Source of the DNA: an uncultured Comamonadaceae bacterium
GTDB lineage: Bacteria; Pseudomonadota; Gammaproteobacteria; Burkholderiales; Burkholderiaceae_C
Direction: 5' to 3'
Assembly: GCA_937893415.1 (NCBI GenBank)
Contig: CALBWZ010000129.1
Location: 1 to 7,233, forward strand
Length of the DNA: 7,233 nt
Shown: positions 1-7,070 of the stretch, in pieces
How the letters are laid out: each line of letters begins with the position of its first letter
Numbering within the stretch: the first letter of the stretch is position 1
Translations under genes and position numbers: made by a program
Notes under the pieces: generated by a model
The model's input: only the letters and a program-made list of their open reading frames with translations
Databases searched by the model: none
What the model was told of the DNA's origin: nothing

Positions 1-639
1 CCAGGGCGCTCGCACATGACGCACCACCAGTGACTTTAACAACGGCAGGTGGCCATGGAAAAAATGCCCCACTTCGGGCACCACGGTTACCGGTAAGCGT
101 TGTGGCCTGGCCCAGTCCATGGCCGCGCTAAGCGGCACGGTGTCATCGGCCTCTCCGTGCACCACCAGCACCCGCTCAAACCAATCGGTCGGCACGGCGG
201 GTACGTCAAACCGGCTTGCAGCTACGCCAACCAGCAAAGCATGTTGGACGTCTCGACCCTGCGCATGGCATGTGGCTAACGCAGCGGCGGCAACAAAACC
301 ACCAAAAGAGAACCCTGCCAAACACAGCGGCCCTGTGCAGGCCAAGGCTTGAATCACAGCCAACATATCGCCTTGCTCGCCAACGCCATTGTCATGCACC
401 CCATCGCTTTTTTCTACGCCACGAAAGTTAAACCGCACCGTCGCCCAGCCTTGCTGCAAAAAGGCCCTGGCCAAGGTTTGCACCACTTTGTTGTGCATGG
501 TGCCGCCAAATAAAGGATGCGGGTGAGCAATCACCACCTGGCCTACGGCTTGCCCACTTCGAACAACTGGCCGGTCGCGCGCCACCTCCAGCAAGCCGGT
601 GGGCCCTGCGATGTGCACATACTCAGTTTGAGTGTTCAT
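1..639 (-). CDS. Alpha/beta hydrolase, COG2945-like (3' end cut by window edge)
   Basis: The frame reads from ATG at 639 leftwards for 213 codons with no stop before base 1, so the C-terminus is missing, probably by only a few residues because relatives are about 210-225 aa. An alpha/beta-hydrolase fold is indicated by an oxyanion-type segment VVIAHPHPLFGGTMHNKVV (35-53), then VRFNFRGVEKSDG (68-80), a nucleophile elbow GFSFGG with Ser111, HGEADDTVP with the likely acid Asp165, and VGHFFHG with His192. No signal peptide is seen, so it is probably cytosolic. The N-terminal pattern fits small serine hydrolases of the COG2945 type, whose substrates are mostly unknown. Its ATG overlaps the stop of the upstream ferredoxin gene (ATGA), and no Shine-Dalgarno is visible, so translation is probably coupled. 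Family call is firm; substrate is unknown. Confidence 0.9.
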   Translation of the reverse strand, partial: MNTQTEYVHIAGPTGLLEVARDRPVVRSGQAVGQVVIAHPHPLFGGTMHNKVVQTLARAFLQQGWATVRFNFRGVEKSDGVHDNGVGEQGDMLAVIQALACTGPLCLAGFSFGGFVAAAALATCHAQGRDVQHALLVGVAASRFDVPAVPTDWFERVLVVHGEADDTVPLSAAMDWARPQRLPVTVVPEVGHFFHGHLPLLKSLVVRHVRAPW

Positions 640-1007
640 CGGCCAACGTCGTCAGGCAACTGCAAGCGCTTTACCACCTGCCCACCGATCAAGTGGGATT
701 CAACAATTTCATCAATGTCACCGTCATCGACGAAGGTGTACCAAACGCCCTCTGGGTACACCACAGCCACCGGACCACCAGCGCAACGGTCTAGACAACC
801 CGACTTGTTGACACGGACTTGACCTTTGCCGTTTAAACCCTTGTCTTTAACCAGCGCTTTGCAACGGTCAAAGCCTTGCTGTGCAGGCAACGCGGCGCAG
901 CAGGCATCGCCACTTGAGCGGTGATTCAGACAAAAAAAGATATGCCGCTTGTAATAGGGCTCGTCCGCTGCACCAGATGACGTGTCGGGGGTTGTAGGTT
1001 CACTCAT
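636..1007 (-). CDS. Thioredoxin-like (2Fe-2S) ferredoxin domain protein
   Basis: A 123-aa protein of the small thioredoxin-fold [2Fe-2S] ferredoxin family (related to Azotobacter Shethna-type and NuoE-like domains). After a loose, low-complexity N-terminus (1-16), the core starts at YYKRHIFFCLNHR. Likely cluster ligands are Cys26, Cys37 (or its neighbour Cys36), Cys71 and Cys75, giving C-X10-C-X33-C-X3-C, which matches the family. The segment NKSGCLDRCAGGPVAVVYPEG (67-87) is the hallmark second half. It is probably a soluble electron carrier; its redox partner cannot be read from the sequence. Its stop codon overlaps the start of the alpha/beta hydrolase, implying one transcript. No Shine-Dalgarno precedes the ATG; a TACAAT -10-like element lies so close that a leaderless message is possible. 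Confidence 0.93.
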   Translation of the reverse strand: MSEPTTPDTSSGAADEPYYKRHIFFCLNHRSSGDACCAALPAQQGFDRCKALVKDKGLNGKGQVRVNKSGCLDRCAGGPVAVVYPEGVWYTFVDDGDIDEIVESHLIGGQVVKRLQLPDDVGR

Positions 1008-1013
1008 AGGTTA

Positions 1014-1040
1014 ATTGTAAAGAAGGGGTCGTTGAGTCAG
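1014..1040 (-). promoter_or_regulatory. Candidate promoter of ferredoxin/hydrolase pair, possibly leaderless
   Basis: On the minus strand a CTGACT box (1035-1040) is followed after 15 bases by TACAAT (1014-1019), five of six matches to a sigma-70 -10 element. The -10 ends only 6 bases before the ATG at 1007, so transcription would begin at or beside the start codon. The short 15-base spacer and the imperfect -35 keep confidence low. Confidence 0.3.
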
Positions 1041-1078
1041 GAAAGTGGGTGCGGCGAAGTCATGGTGTGAAGCGACAG

Positions 1079-2233
1079 TTAGGTCTTGCGAAACATTCGC
1101 ATGCTGGCATAGCTCAACACAGCGAACGGCCACAACCAACCAAGCCACTGGGATGCGCCATGAAAACGAATAAATTGTCCGGCTTCCCAAATTTGTAACG
1201 ACTGGTCTAGATAGGCACTTGGCCCGCTGGTGTTAAGCAACCACAGTGTGATTACCAAAACCACGACCACCAAGCGCATCAGAACCACACGCGCCAAGCG
1301 GCGAGCAAACCAAGACACACCCAGCACCAGCATCAAGGCCAGCCACATGTTGGGCCGCCACCAGTCCAGCGCATGCCCCGGTCCATACGTCAAGGCTGCA
1401 GACACTATACCTACCGTTGCGGCAGTCAGCCACACCGTGACCAAGCCCCACAAACGCACATTGGCACCTCGCCCAGCGGCGCAAGCCAACAAACTAGGCG
1501 CCAACACCGACATACCCATTACCAAAGACTCTTGTAGGCCCGTCATGGCCACCAGCTCTGCGCTAGACCACGCATGAATGGCTGCCATCGGCTCGAACAG
1601 CCAAGCTGGGGCTTGCCAGTCGCCCACATTGACCAACCCAAATCGCACACGCACCTGCCCCAAGCCAAAAGGCACCGAGCTCGGGTACAGCGCCGCAACA
1701 GGCCACAAAGCGAGCAACACTATGTCTAGCTTTGCGCCAGACGCCAGCCACGTGCGCCGCCACCTGTCCCAGCGCGCTATCCATTCGGCTTGCACGGCGA
1801 GTGCGGCCACGGCGCTGCCCACCAAACCACCAAACGAGTTCAACGCCCAATCCACGTTGGAAGGAATGCGCCTGGGCAAGTAAGACTGCCCCCACTCCAG
1901 CGCCAGCGACAAGCAACTGCACAACAAGAAGCCCAACAACAAGGTGCTGGTGCGTGATCTCGTGCGCCTGGCTGCCACCACAATTAAAAAGCCCAACGGG
2001 GCATAACCAACCGCGTTGGTTGATACGTCAAACCAAGTCCAATAGGTCGGCCATGGCGACGTGAGAATTTCAATCAGGTTGAGCCCAGCGCCAGACCAGC
2101 CTACAAATGGGTACAACGAGGCATAGGTAATCAGTGCGGCAAACGCCCAGGCCAGCACCACAGCCATCGACTGCGTCTGCGCAACAGTTGTAACTATGGA
2201 CTTGCTCATAGAACTTTTCGCCACCAAACACAT
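1079..2233 (-). CDS. VanZ-family membrane protein with long C-terminal membrane region
   Basis: A 384-aa integral membrane protein. Residues about 25-148 form a VanZ-like domain: a first membrane helix ending TYASLYPF (36-43), a conserved NAVGYAPLGFL stretch (73-83), a helix running into LEWGQSYLPRRIPSNVDW (112-129) with Glu113, Arg121/122, Ser125 and Asp128, then LNSFGGLVGS. The remaining roughly 235 residues hold about five to seven more hydrophobic segments (about 168-185, 210-230, 236-254, 260-282, 296-312, 318-334, 362-378) that I do not recognise as a named domain. VanZ of enterococci gives low-level teicoplanin resistance, but most family members have no known role, and resistance should not be inferred. 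An alternative ATG at 2209 (MSKSIVTT) is equally plausible; neither has a strong ribosome site. It ends 71 bases before the ferredoxin gene. Confidence 0.85.
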   Translation of the reverse strand: MCLVAKSSMSKSIVTTVAQTQSMAVVLAWAFAALITYASLYPFVGWSGAGLNLIEILTSPWPTYWTWFDVSTNAVGYAPLGFLIVVAARRTRSRTSTLLLGFLLCSCLSLALEWGQSYLPRRIPSNVDWALNSFGGLVGSAVAALAVQAEWIARWDRWRRTWLASGAKLDIVLLALWPVAALYPSSVPFGLGQVRVRFGLVNVGDWQAPAWLFEPMAAIHAWSSAELVAMTGLQESLVMGMSVLAPSLLACAAGRGANVRLWGLVTVWLTAATVGIVSAALTYGPGHALDWWRPNMWLALMLVLGVSWFARRLARVVLMRLVVVVLVITLWLLNTSGPSAYLDQSLQIWEAGQFIRFHGASQWLGWLWPFAVLSYASMRMFRKT

Positions 2234-2285
2234 TGTCTAGGCCACATGGGGTTTACGCACAGCTCGGGCTCAAACTCACCATAAA

Positions 2286-2714
2286 TTAATACGGTTTAAC
2301 GACCACCAACACCACTGCGACCAGCAGTAGCACAACCGGCACCTCGTTAAACCAGCGGAACCACACGTGGCCGCGGGTAACCGTACCAGCGGCAAACTTG
2401 CGCAGCAACCTGCCGCAAGCATGGTGGTAGCCCAACACCAGCACCACAATGAGCAGTTTTGCGTGCATCCAGCCGCTGCCTGGACCGGAGCCAATACCGT
2501 AATATAGCCACAACACAAGGCCAAACGCCAAGGCTGGAATCGCCAGCACAGTGGTGAAACGCATTAATTTATGCGCCATGAGCAACAAACGGTCGCGCTC
2601 TGCGTCGCTGCCAGCAGGAACCATGGCGAGATTGACAAAAATTCGCGGCAGGTAAAACAAACCCGCAAACCAGCTGGTCACGAAGACGATGTGAAGTGAT
2701 TTAATCCAAAGCAT
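2286..2714 (-). CDS. hemJ: HemJ-type protoporphyrinogen IX oxidase (UPF0093/CopD-like)
   Basis: A 142-aa membrane protein matching the HemJ family, which oxidises protoporphyrinogen IX to protoporphyrin IX, the penultimate step of heme synthesis, in bacteria lacking HemG and HemY. Diagnostic segments are IKSLHIVFVTSWFAGLFYLPR (4-24) with His8 and Arg24, GWMHAKLLIVVLVLGYHHACGR (81-102) with His84, Lys86 and His97/98, and RWFNEVPVVLLLVAVVLVV (120-138). These resemble the cyanobacterial protein closely, including the WFAGLFYL and N-E-x-P motifs. Four hydrophobic segments are visible (about 4-22, 53-72, 84-100, 124-139), as in the family, and length is normal. Annotation pipelines often label such proteins 'CopD family'; copper transport is less likely. 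It faces hemB across the divergent region, supporting a heme role. No Shine-Dalgarno precedes the ATG. Confidence 0.88.
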   Translation of the reverse strand: MLWIKSLHIVFVTSWFAGLFYLPRIFVNLAMVPAGSDAERDRLLLMAHKLMRFTTVLAIPALAFGLVLWLYYGIGSGPGSGWMHAKLLIVVLVLGYHHACGRLLRKFAAGTVTRGHVWFRWFNEVPVVLLLVAVVLVVVKPY

Positions 2715-2739
2715 GAAGCAAGTGTATGGCTTGATGCAA

Positions 2740-2767
2740 ATAGTATGTCAGCCACTTGAGGAATAAA
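2740..2767 (-). promoter_or_regulatory. Weak candidate hemJ promoter
   Basis: On the minus strand TTTATT (2762-2767) and TACTAT (2740-2745, four of six matches to TATAAT) are separated by 16 bases and lie 25 bases before the hemJ ATG, downstream of the terminator. If real, hemJ would be transcribed independently of the RNA ended at 2773. The -35 match is poor. Confidence 0.28.
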
Positions 2768-2772
2768 CAGGC

Positions 2773-2799
2773 AAAAAAAAGCCCAGGCATTGCCGGGCT
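2773..2799 (-). terminator. Rho-independent terminator, leftward
   Basis: On the minus strand AGCCCGGC-AAT-GCC-T-GGGCT folds into an eight-pair GC-rich stem with one bulged base and a three-base loop, followed at once by eight T residues (2780 down to 2773). This is a textbook intrinsic terminator in the leftward direction only; the plus strand has no T tract after the stem. It sits 58 bases before the hemJ start with no protein gene ahead of it. A weaker overlapping hairpin, GGCT-TTCT-AGCC (2796-2807), would compete for the 5' arm and could act as an anti-terminator. Confidence 0.85.
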
Positions 2800-2828
2800 A
2801 GAAAGCCTATTAGCTGTCACACATCAAG

Positions 2829-2858
2829 GCTCCCGCTCAGGGAGGTAAAGCGGGGAGC
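2829..2858 (-). other. Strong hairpin with CCUCC (anti-Shine-Dalgarno-like) loop
   Basis: GCTCCC(C)GCT pairs with AGCGGGAGC over nine base pairs with one bulged C, leaving the loop TTACCTCCCTG on the minus strand. An exposed CCUCC could pair with GGAGG ribosome-binding sites, as proposed for other C-rich-loop small RNAs. Read on the plus strand the same loop shows CAGGGA, which fits the core CsrA-binding consensus CARGGA. The terminator orientation favours the minus-strand reading. Confidence 0.6.
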
Positions 2859-2988
2859 GCCGTCTCTCAACAACGCACCTGTGCATACTACCGCCCAGAC
2901 CCAACGTATCCGTCCTTGGCGCGAGCAAAGCGTCCAAAAAAGGGGAAATACCTAGATGGCGCTGTTGTCTGTAGCCAACAACACATAG

Positions 2989-4065
<1,077 letters not shown>

Positions 4066-4078
4066 CACGGGCTCTTAC

Positions 4079-4858
4079 ATGCACACCAACCCCGCAACCA
4101 CCTCAACAGCCTCCCCAAAAGTGATGCTCATAACAGGCGGCGGGCGGGGCATTGGCGCTGCCACGGCCAAACTTGCAGCGGTCCACGGCTACGCGGTTGT
4201 GATCAACTACCACAGCCAACACGCGCCCGCCCAACAAGTTGTCCAAGACATCAAGCAAGCAGGCGGACAAGCCATGTGCGTCCAAGCGGATGTGAGCACC
4301 GACGTTGGCGTTTTGGCTTTGTTTGCCACCGTTGACCAGCATTTTGGCCGCCTTGATGTGTTGGTGAATAACGCCGGCGTGGTGGACAAGACAGCACGCG
4401 TTCAAGACATGAGCGAGGCGCGCTTGTTGCGCATGTTTGCCACCAACACCATCAGCGCGTTTTTGTGCTGCCGCGAGGCTGTTAAACGCATGAGCACCGC
4501 CTTGGGGAAAGACGGCGGCGCGATTGTGAACGTTTCAAGCGCAGCCTCCAGACTGGGCAGCGCCAACCAATATGTCGACTATGCCGCCAGCAAAGGTGCC
4601 ATGGATGTGCTGACCCATGGGTTGGCGCAAGAGGTTGCACCGTTTGGTATACGCGTTAATGCCGTCCGTCCCGGCTTGATAGACACAGACATTCACGCCT
4701 CGGGCGGCGTGCCCAACCGGGTCAACGACCTGGCTGCTGGCGTGCCTATGGGACGGGGCGGCAGCGCTGAAGAGGTGGCCCAAGCGATCGTATGGCTGGC
4801 TTCTGACCAGGCCAGCTACACGACCATGTCACTGGTTGATGTATCAGGCGGGCGGTAG
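4079..4858 (+). CDS. Short-chain dehydrogenase/reductase (classical SDR, YgfF-like)
   Basis: A 259-aa cytosolic NAD(P)-dependent oxidoreductase of the classical SDR superfamily. Visible motifs are the Rossmann cofactor loop TGGGRGIG (19-26), LVNNAG (95-100), the structural Asn123 in ATNT, Ser153/154 in NVSSAAS, the catalytic pair Tyr168 and Lys172 in YAASK, and AVRPGLIDTDIH (195-206) after the active site. The wording around the active site (RLGS...YVDYAASKGAMD) resembles the E. coli YgfF group. The substrate cannot be told from sequence. ATG 4079 lies 13 bases after the hemB stop; an ATG at 4031 would add 16 unconserved residues and overlap hemB. The close spacing suggests co-transcription with hemB, but I know of no biochemical link to heme. 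Confidence 0.93.
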   Translation: MHTNPATTSTASPKVMLITGGGRGIGAATAKLAAVHGYAVVINYHSQHAPAQQVVQDIKQAGGQAMCVQADVSTDVGVLALFATVDQHFGRLDVLVNNAGVVDKTARVQDMSEARLLRMFATNTISAFLCCREAVKRMSTALGKDGGAIVNVSSAASRLGSANQYVDYAASKGAMDVLTHGLAQEVAPFGIRVNAVRPGLIDTDIHASGGVPNRVNDLAAGVPMGRGGSAEEVAQAIVWLASDQASYTTMSLVDVSGGR

Positions 4859-4900
4859 GCCCTTACAAGACGCATGCGTGGCCGCTGTCTGGCGAGTAGC

Positions 4901-4922
4901 CCCATTTGTCGTTGACAATGGG
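4901..4922 (+). promoter_or_regulatory. Hairpin immediately before the MarC start codon
   Basis: CCCATT(T)GTC and GACAATGGG form a nine-pair stem with a single bulged T and a three-base loop GTT. It ends three bases before the ATG at 4926, so in mRNA it would cover the region where a ribosome binds. No T tract follows, so it is not a terminator. It may restrain translation of the MarC gene or be chance. A 10-base perfect palindrome, ACGCATGCGT, lies just upstream at 4870-4879. Confidence 0.45.
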
Positions 4923-4925
4923 CGC

Positions 4926-5573
4926 ATGGACTTCAAGCCGCTCATCACCCTCATCGCCATCGTTAACCCCTTGGCAATCGTGCCATTTTTCATGCATTAC
5001 ACGCAGGGGTTTAACCGCACGCAAATTAGGCGAACCATACAAGTTGCCGCGCTCAGCTCGTTTGCTGTCATAGCCATTTGCGCTTTGTTCGGCTTGGCCA
5101 TACTGGCATTTTTTGGCATCTCGCTGGCCAGCTTTCAGGTCGGCGGTGGTTTGCTCATGCTGACGTCCGCGCTCTCCATGATCAATGCGCGGGCAGCCGA
5201 AGCCGCAGCCCACGATGAAGACGTCGACAACATTGATGGCAGCGCTGTTGCCCCTGTTGACCACAGCCAGCACTCCGTTGCCGTTGTGCCCCTCACCATT
5301 CCGCTGCTCACAGGCCCTGCCACGATGTCTACCGTGGTGATTTATGCTGACCAAGCCCAGACCTTTTGGCAGCATGCCGCGCTGTTGGGCTACGGCGTTG
5401 TGGTTGCTGTTTTAACCTTTGCCTGTTTTTCTACTGCCCCGGCGATTTCGCGTGTACTTGGCAAGACAGGTATCAACGTCATGACCCGTTTGATGGGTTT
5501 GATACTGGCGGCCCTGTCGGTTGAGGTCATTGCCAAAGGTCTACAACAACTCTTTCCCGTGCTGGCGGGCTGA
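4926..5573 (+). CDS. MarC-family (UPF0056) integral membrane protein
   Basis: A 215-aa inner-membrane protein of the MarC family. It shows the family order of six hydrophobic segments (about 5-24, 40-61, 63-87, 118-140, 150-170, 184-205) and the conserved NPLAIVPFF (14-22), FQVGGGLLML (70-79), VPLTIPLLTGPATMST (121-136) and RLMGLILAALSVEVIAKGL (188-206). A hydrophilic acidic loop (92-115) separates the two halves. The name comes from a locus once linked to multiple antibiotic resistance, a link later not supported; function is unknown. The frame opens further upstream (ATG 4836), but the added 30 residues overlap the SDR gene and are not family-like, so ATG 4926 is preferred. It follows the SDR gene by 67 bases and precedes radA by 32. 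Confidence 0.93.
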   Translation: MDFKPLITLIAIVNPLAIVPFFMHYTQGFNRTQIRRTIQVAALSSFAVIAICALFGLAILAFFGISLASFQVGGGLLMLTSALSMINARAAEAAAHDEDVDNIDGSAVAPVDHSQHSVAVVPLTIPLLTGPATMSTVVIYADQAQTFWQHAALLGYGVVVAVLTFACFSTAPAISRVLGKTGINVMTRLMGLILAALSVEVIAKGLQQLFPVLAG

Positions 5574-5605
5574 ACGTTTTATTGAACATACTGGGCATTT
5601 GCAAC

Positions 5606-6982
5606 ATGGCTAAAGACAAGAGTGTGTACGTTTGCAACGAGTGCGGCGGCACCAACAGCAAATGGCTGGGCAAGTGCCCAGATTGCAACGCTTGGAACAG
5701 CTTGCAAGAATCCGTTGTAGAGACTGGCAACAGCGGCAGCAACAAGAACCGCTTTCAAGGCCTAGCGGCTCCCCAGCCTGTGGCCAACCTGGCCGACATC
5801 AAGGCCAGCGACTTTGCCCGCCTACCCACGCAAGTTGATGAGTTAGACCGCGTATTGGGTGGTGGCTTGGTGGACGGGGGCGTCGTGCTGATTGGCGGCG
5901 ACCCAGGCATTGGCAAGTCCACATTGTTGTTGCAAGCCCTGCACACCCTGAGTTTGCAAGCGCCGACACTGTATGTCAGTGGCGAAGAGTCAGGCGCGCA
6001 AGTTGCCATGCGTGCGCGCCGTCTAGGACTGGACAACACCCAAGTGAGGGTACTGGCTGAAATATCGCTGGAACGCATCATCGCCACCATCGCAGCTGAA
6101 AAGCCACGCGTGTGCGTCATTGACTCCATACAAACCGTCTACTCAGAAGCGCTCACCTCAGCGCCTGGCTCTGTGGCTCAGGTACGCGAGTGTGCCGCGC
6201 ACCTCACGCGTTTGGCCAAGGCCACAGGCGTTGCTATTATTTTGGTTGGGCACGTTACCAAGGAGGGTACCTTGGCTGGCCCTCGCGTACTTGAGCACAT
6301 GGTAGACACCGTGTTGTACTTTGAAGGTGATACGCACTCCAGCTTTCGCCTGATTCGCGCCATCAAAAACCGTTTTGGCGCAGTCAACGAAATTGGCGTA
6401 TTTGCCATGACGGAGCGAGGCCTAAAAGGTGTGGCCAACCCCAGTGCCATCTTTTTAAACCAACACCCGCAACCAGTGCCAGGCTCTTGCGTGCTCGTGA
6501 CCTTAGAAGGCAGCCGTCCCATGTTGGTAGAAATTCAGGCCTTGGTCGACAGCGGCGGACCAAGCCCCAGGCGCTTGAGCGTGGGCCTTGACCGCGACAG
6601 ATTGGCCATGTTGCTGGCTGTGTCGCATCGCCACGCAGGCGTGTCCTGCGCTGATCAAGACGTGTTTGTGAATGCCGTAGGCGGTGTCCGCATCAGTGAG
6701 CCCGCCGCCGACTTGGCCGTGCTGCTGGCCATACAGAGCAGCTTGCGAGCCAAGCCGCTGCCCAAGGGATTTGTAGCTTTTGGTGAAGTGGGTTTGGCAG
6801 GTGAAATCCGCCCCGCCCCACGCGGCCAAGAACGCCTGCGCGAGGCCGCTAAACTCGGCTTCGAGCTGGCTATTGTGCCCAAATCAAACGCCCCTAAAAA
6901 AGACGACCCAGCTTTTAAAGGCCTTACCATTCATGCAGTGGACCGAGTCGAAGAGGCGCTGAGTTGGGTTCGAAGCTTGTAG
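5606..6982 (+). CDS. radA: DNA repair protein RadA
   Basis: RadA (Sms) is a RecA-like ATPase that promotes branch migration and processing of recombination intermediates. From ATG 5606 the product is 458 aa, matching the roughly 460 aa of E. coli RadA. Domains in order: an N-terminal zinc finger with Cys10, Cys13, Cys24 and Cys27; the ATPase core with Walker A GGDPGIGKST (97-106, Lys104) and Walker B VCVIDS (169-174, Asp173); the RadA-specific KNRFG motif (254-258); and a C-terminal Lon-protease-like domain (about 285-458). All key residues are present and nothing is truncated. A TTG at 5582 would add eight residues (MNILGICN) and is unlikely, since MAKDKSVYVCNECG is the usual RadA beginning. 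No clear Shine-Dalgarno is seen. Confidence 0.98.
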   Translation: MAKDKSVYVCNECGGTNSKWLGKCPDCNAWNSLQESVVETGNSGSNKNRFQGLAAPQPVANLADIKASDFARLPTQVDELDRVLGGGLVDGGVVLIGGDPGIGKSTLLLQALHTLSLQAPTLYVSGEESGAQVAMRARRLGLDNTQVRVLAEISLERIIATIAAEKPRVCVIDSIQTVYSEALTSAPGSVAQVRECAAHLTRLAKATGVAIILVGHVTKEGTLAGPRVLEHMVDTVLYFEGDTHSSFRLIRAIKNRFGAVNEIGVFAMTERGLKGVANPSAIFLNQHPQPVPGSCVLVTLEGSRPMLVEIQALVDSGGPSPRRLSVGLDRDRLAMLLAVSHRHAGVSCADQDVFVNAVGGVRISEPAADLAVLLAIQSSLRAKPLPKGFVAFGEVGLAGEIRPAPRGQERLREAAKLGFELAIVPKSNAPKKDDPAFKGLTIHAVDRVEEALSWVRSL

Positions 6983-6999
6983 AAGCCTTACCCCGTCAC

Positions 7000-7033
7000 G
7001 AACAACGCCGTCCTGCGCCATCGACGTTTGTTC
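7000..7033. repeat. Imperfect inverted repeat between radA and uppS-like gene
   Basis: GAACAA (7000-7005) pairs with TTGTTC (7028-7033), and inside it CGTC pairs with GACG, with small unpaired bases and a loop of about ten. There is no T tract on either side, so it is not a convincing intrinsic terminator. It may be a fold in the mRNA between two co-transcribed genes or chance. Confidence 0.35.
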
Positions 7034-7070
7034 CAACTACCATTGCAAGACCGATACACTTGGTTGACTC

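Larger units (their letters stand above)
2773..2940 (-). ncRNA. Candidate small RNA or terminating leader upstream of hemJ
   Basis: The intrinsic terminator at 2773-2799 must end some leftward transcript, yet the 200 bases before it hold no credible gene. The same strand has three further hairpins in a row: 2916-2937 (TTGG-A-CGC / GCG-CCAA, loop TTTGCTC), 2873-2886 (five pairs, tetraloop) and 2829-2858 (nine pairs, loop with CCTCC). The 5' end is not defined; 2940 is a guess placed just before the first hairpin, giving roughly 160-170 nt. I looked for 6S RNA, SRP RNA, tmRNA, TPP, cobalamin and glycine riboswitch signatures and found none. It may be a trans-acting sRNA or a leader that attenuates hemJ. 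Confidence 0.4.

Noticed and set aside
1230..2064. Long plus-strand open frames opposite the VanZ gene
   Set aside because: Their products are rich in Thr, Pro, Ala and Arg without domain features, as expected for the reverse of a GC-rich membrane-protein gene. The VanZ frame has clear family motifs.
1079..2233. Glycopeptide resistance gene vanZ
   Set aside because: It shares the domain only. Most VanZ-domain proteins in proteobacteria are not resistance determinants, and no van genes are nearby.
2781..2940. 6S RNA, SRP RNA or riboswitch in the hemJ-hemB region
   Set aside because: The ends do not pair into a closing stem as in 6S RNA, and the conserved motifs of SRP RNA and of TPP, glycine or cobalamin riboswitches were not found by eye. 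A covariance search would settle it.
4911..4916. TTGACA-like -35 box before the MarC gene
   Set aside because: The sequence there is part of a hairpin, no -10 follows at the right distance, and transcription from it would begin inside the coding region.
4863..5375. 170-codon minus-strand frame opposite the MarC gene
   Set aside because: It has a low-complexity, domainless composition and lies entirely under the well-supported MarC gene and its upstream gap.
7034..7060. Possible promoter for the uppS-like gene (TTCCAA-N18-TACACT)
   Set aside because: The -35 match is poor and the -10 box would place the start of transcription practically at the ATG; not enough to annotate.
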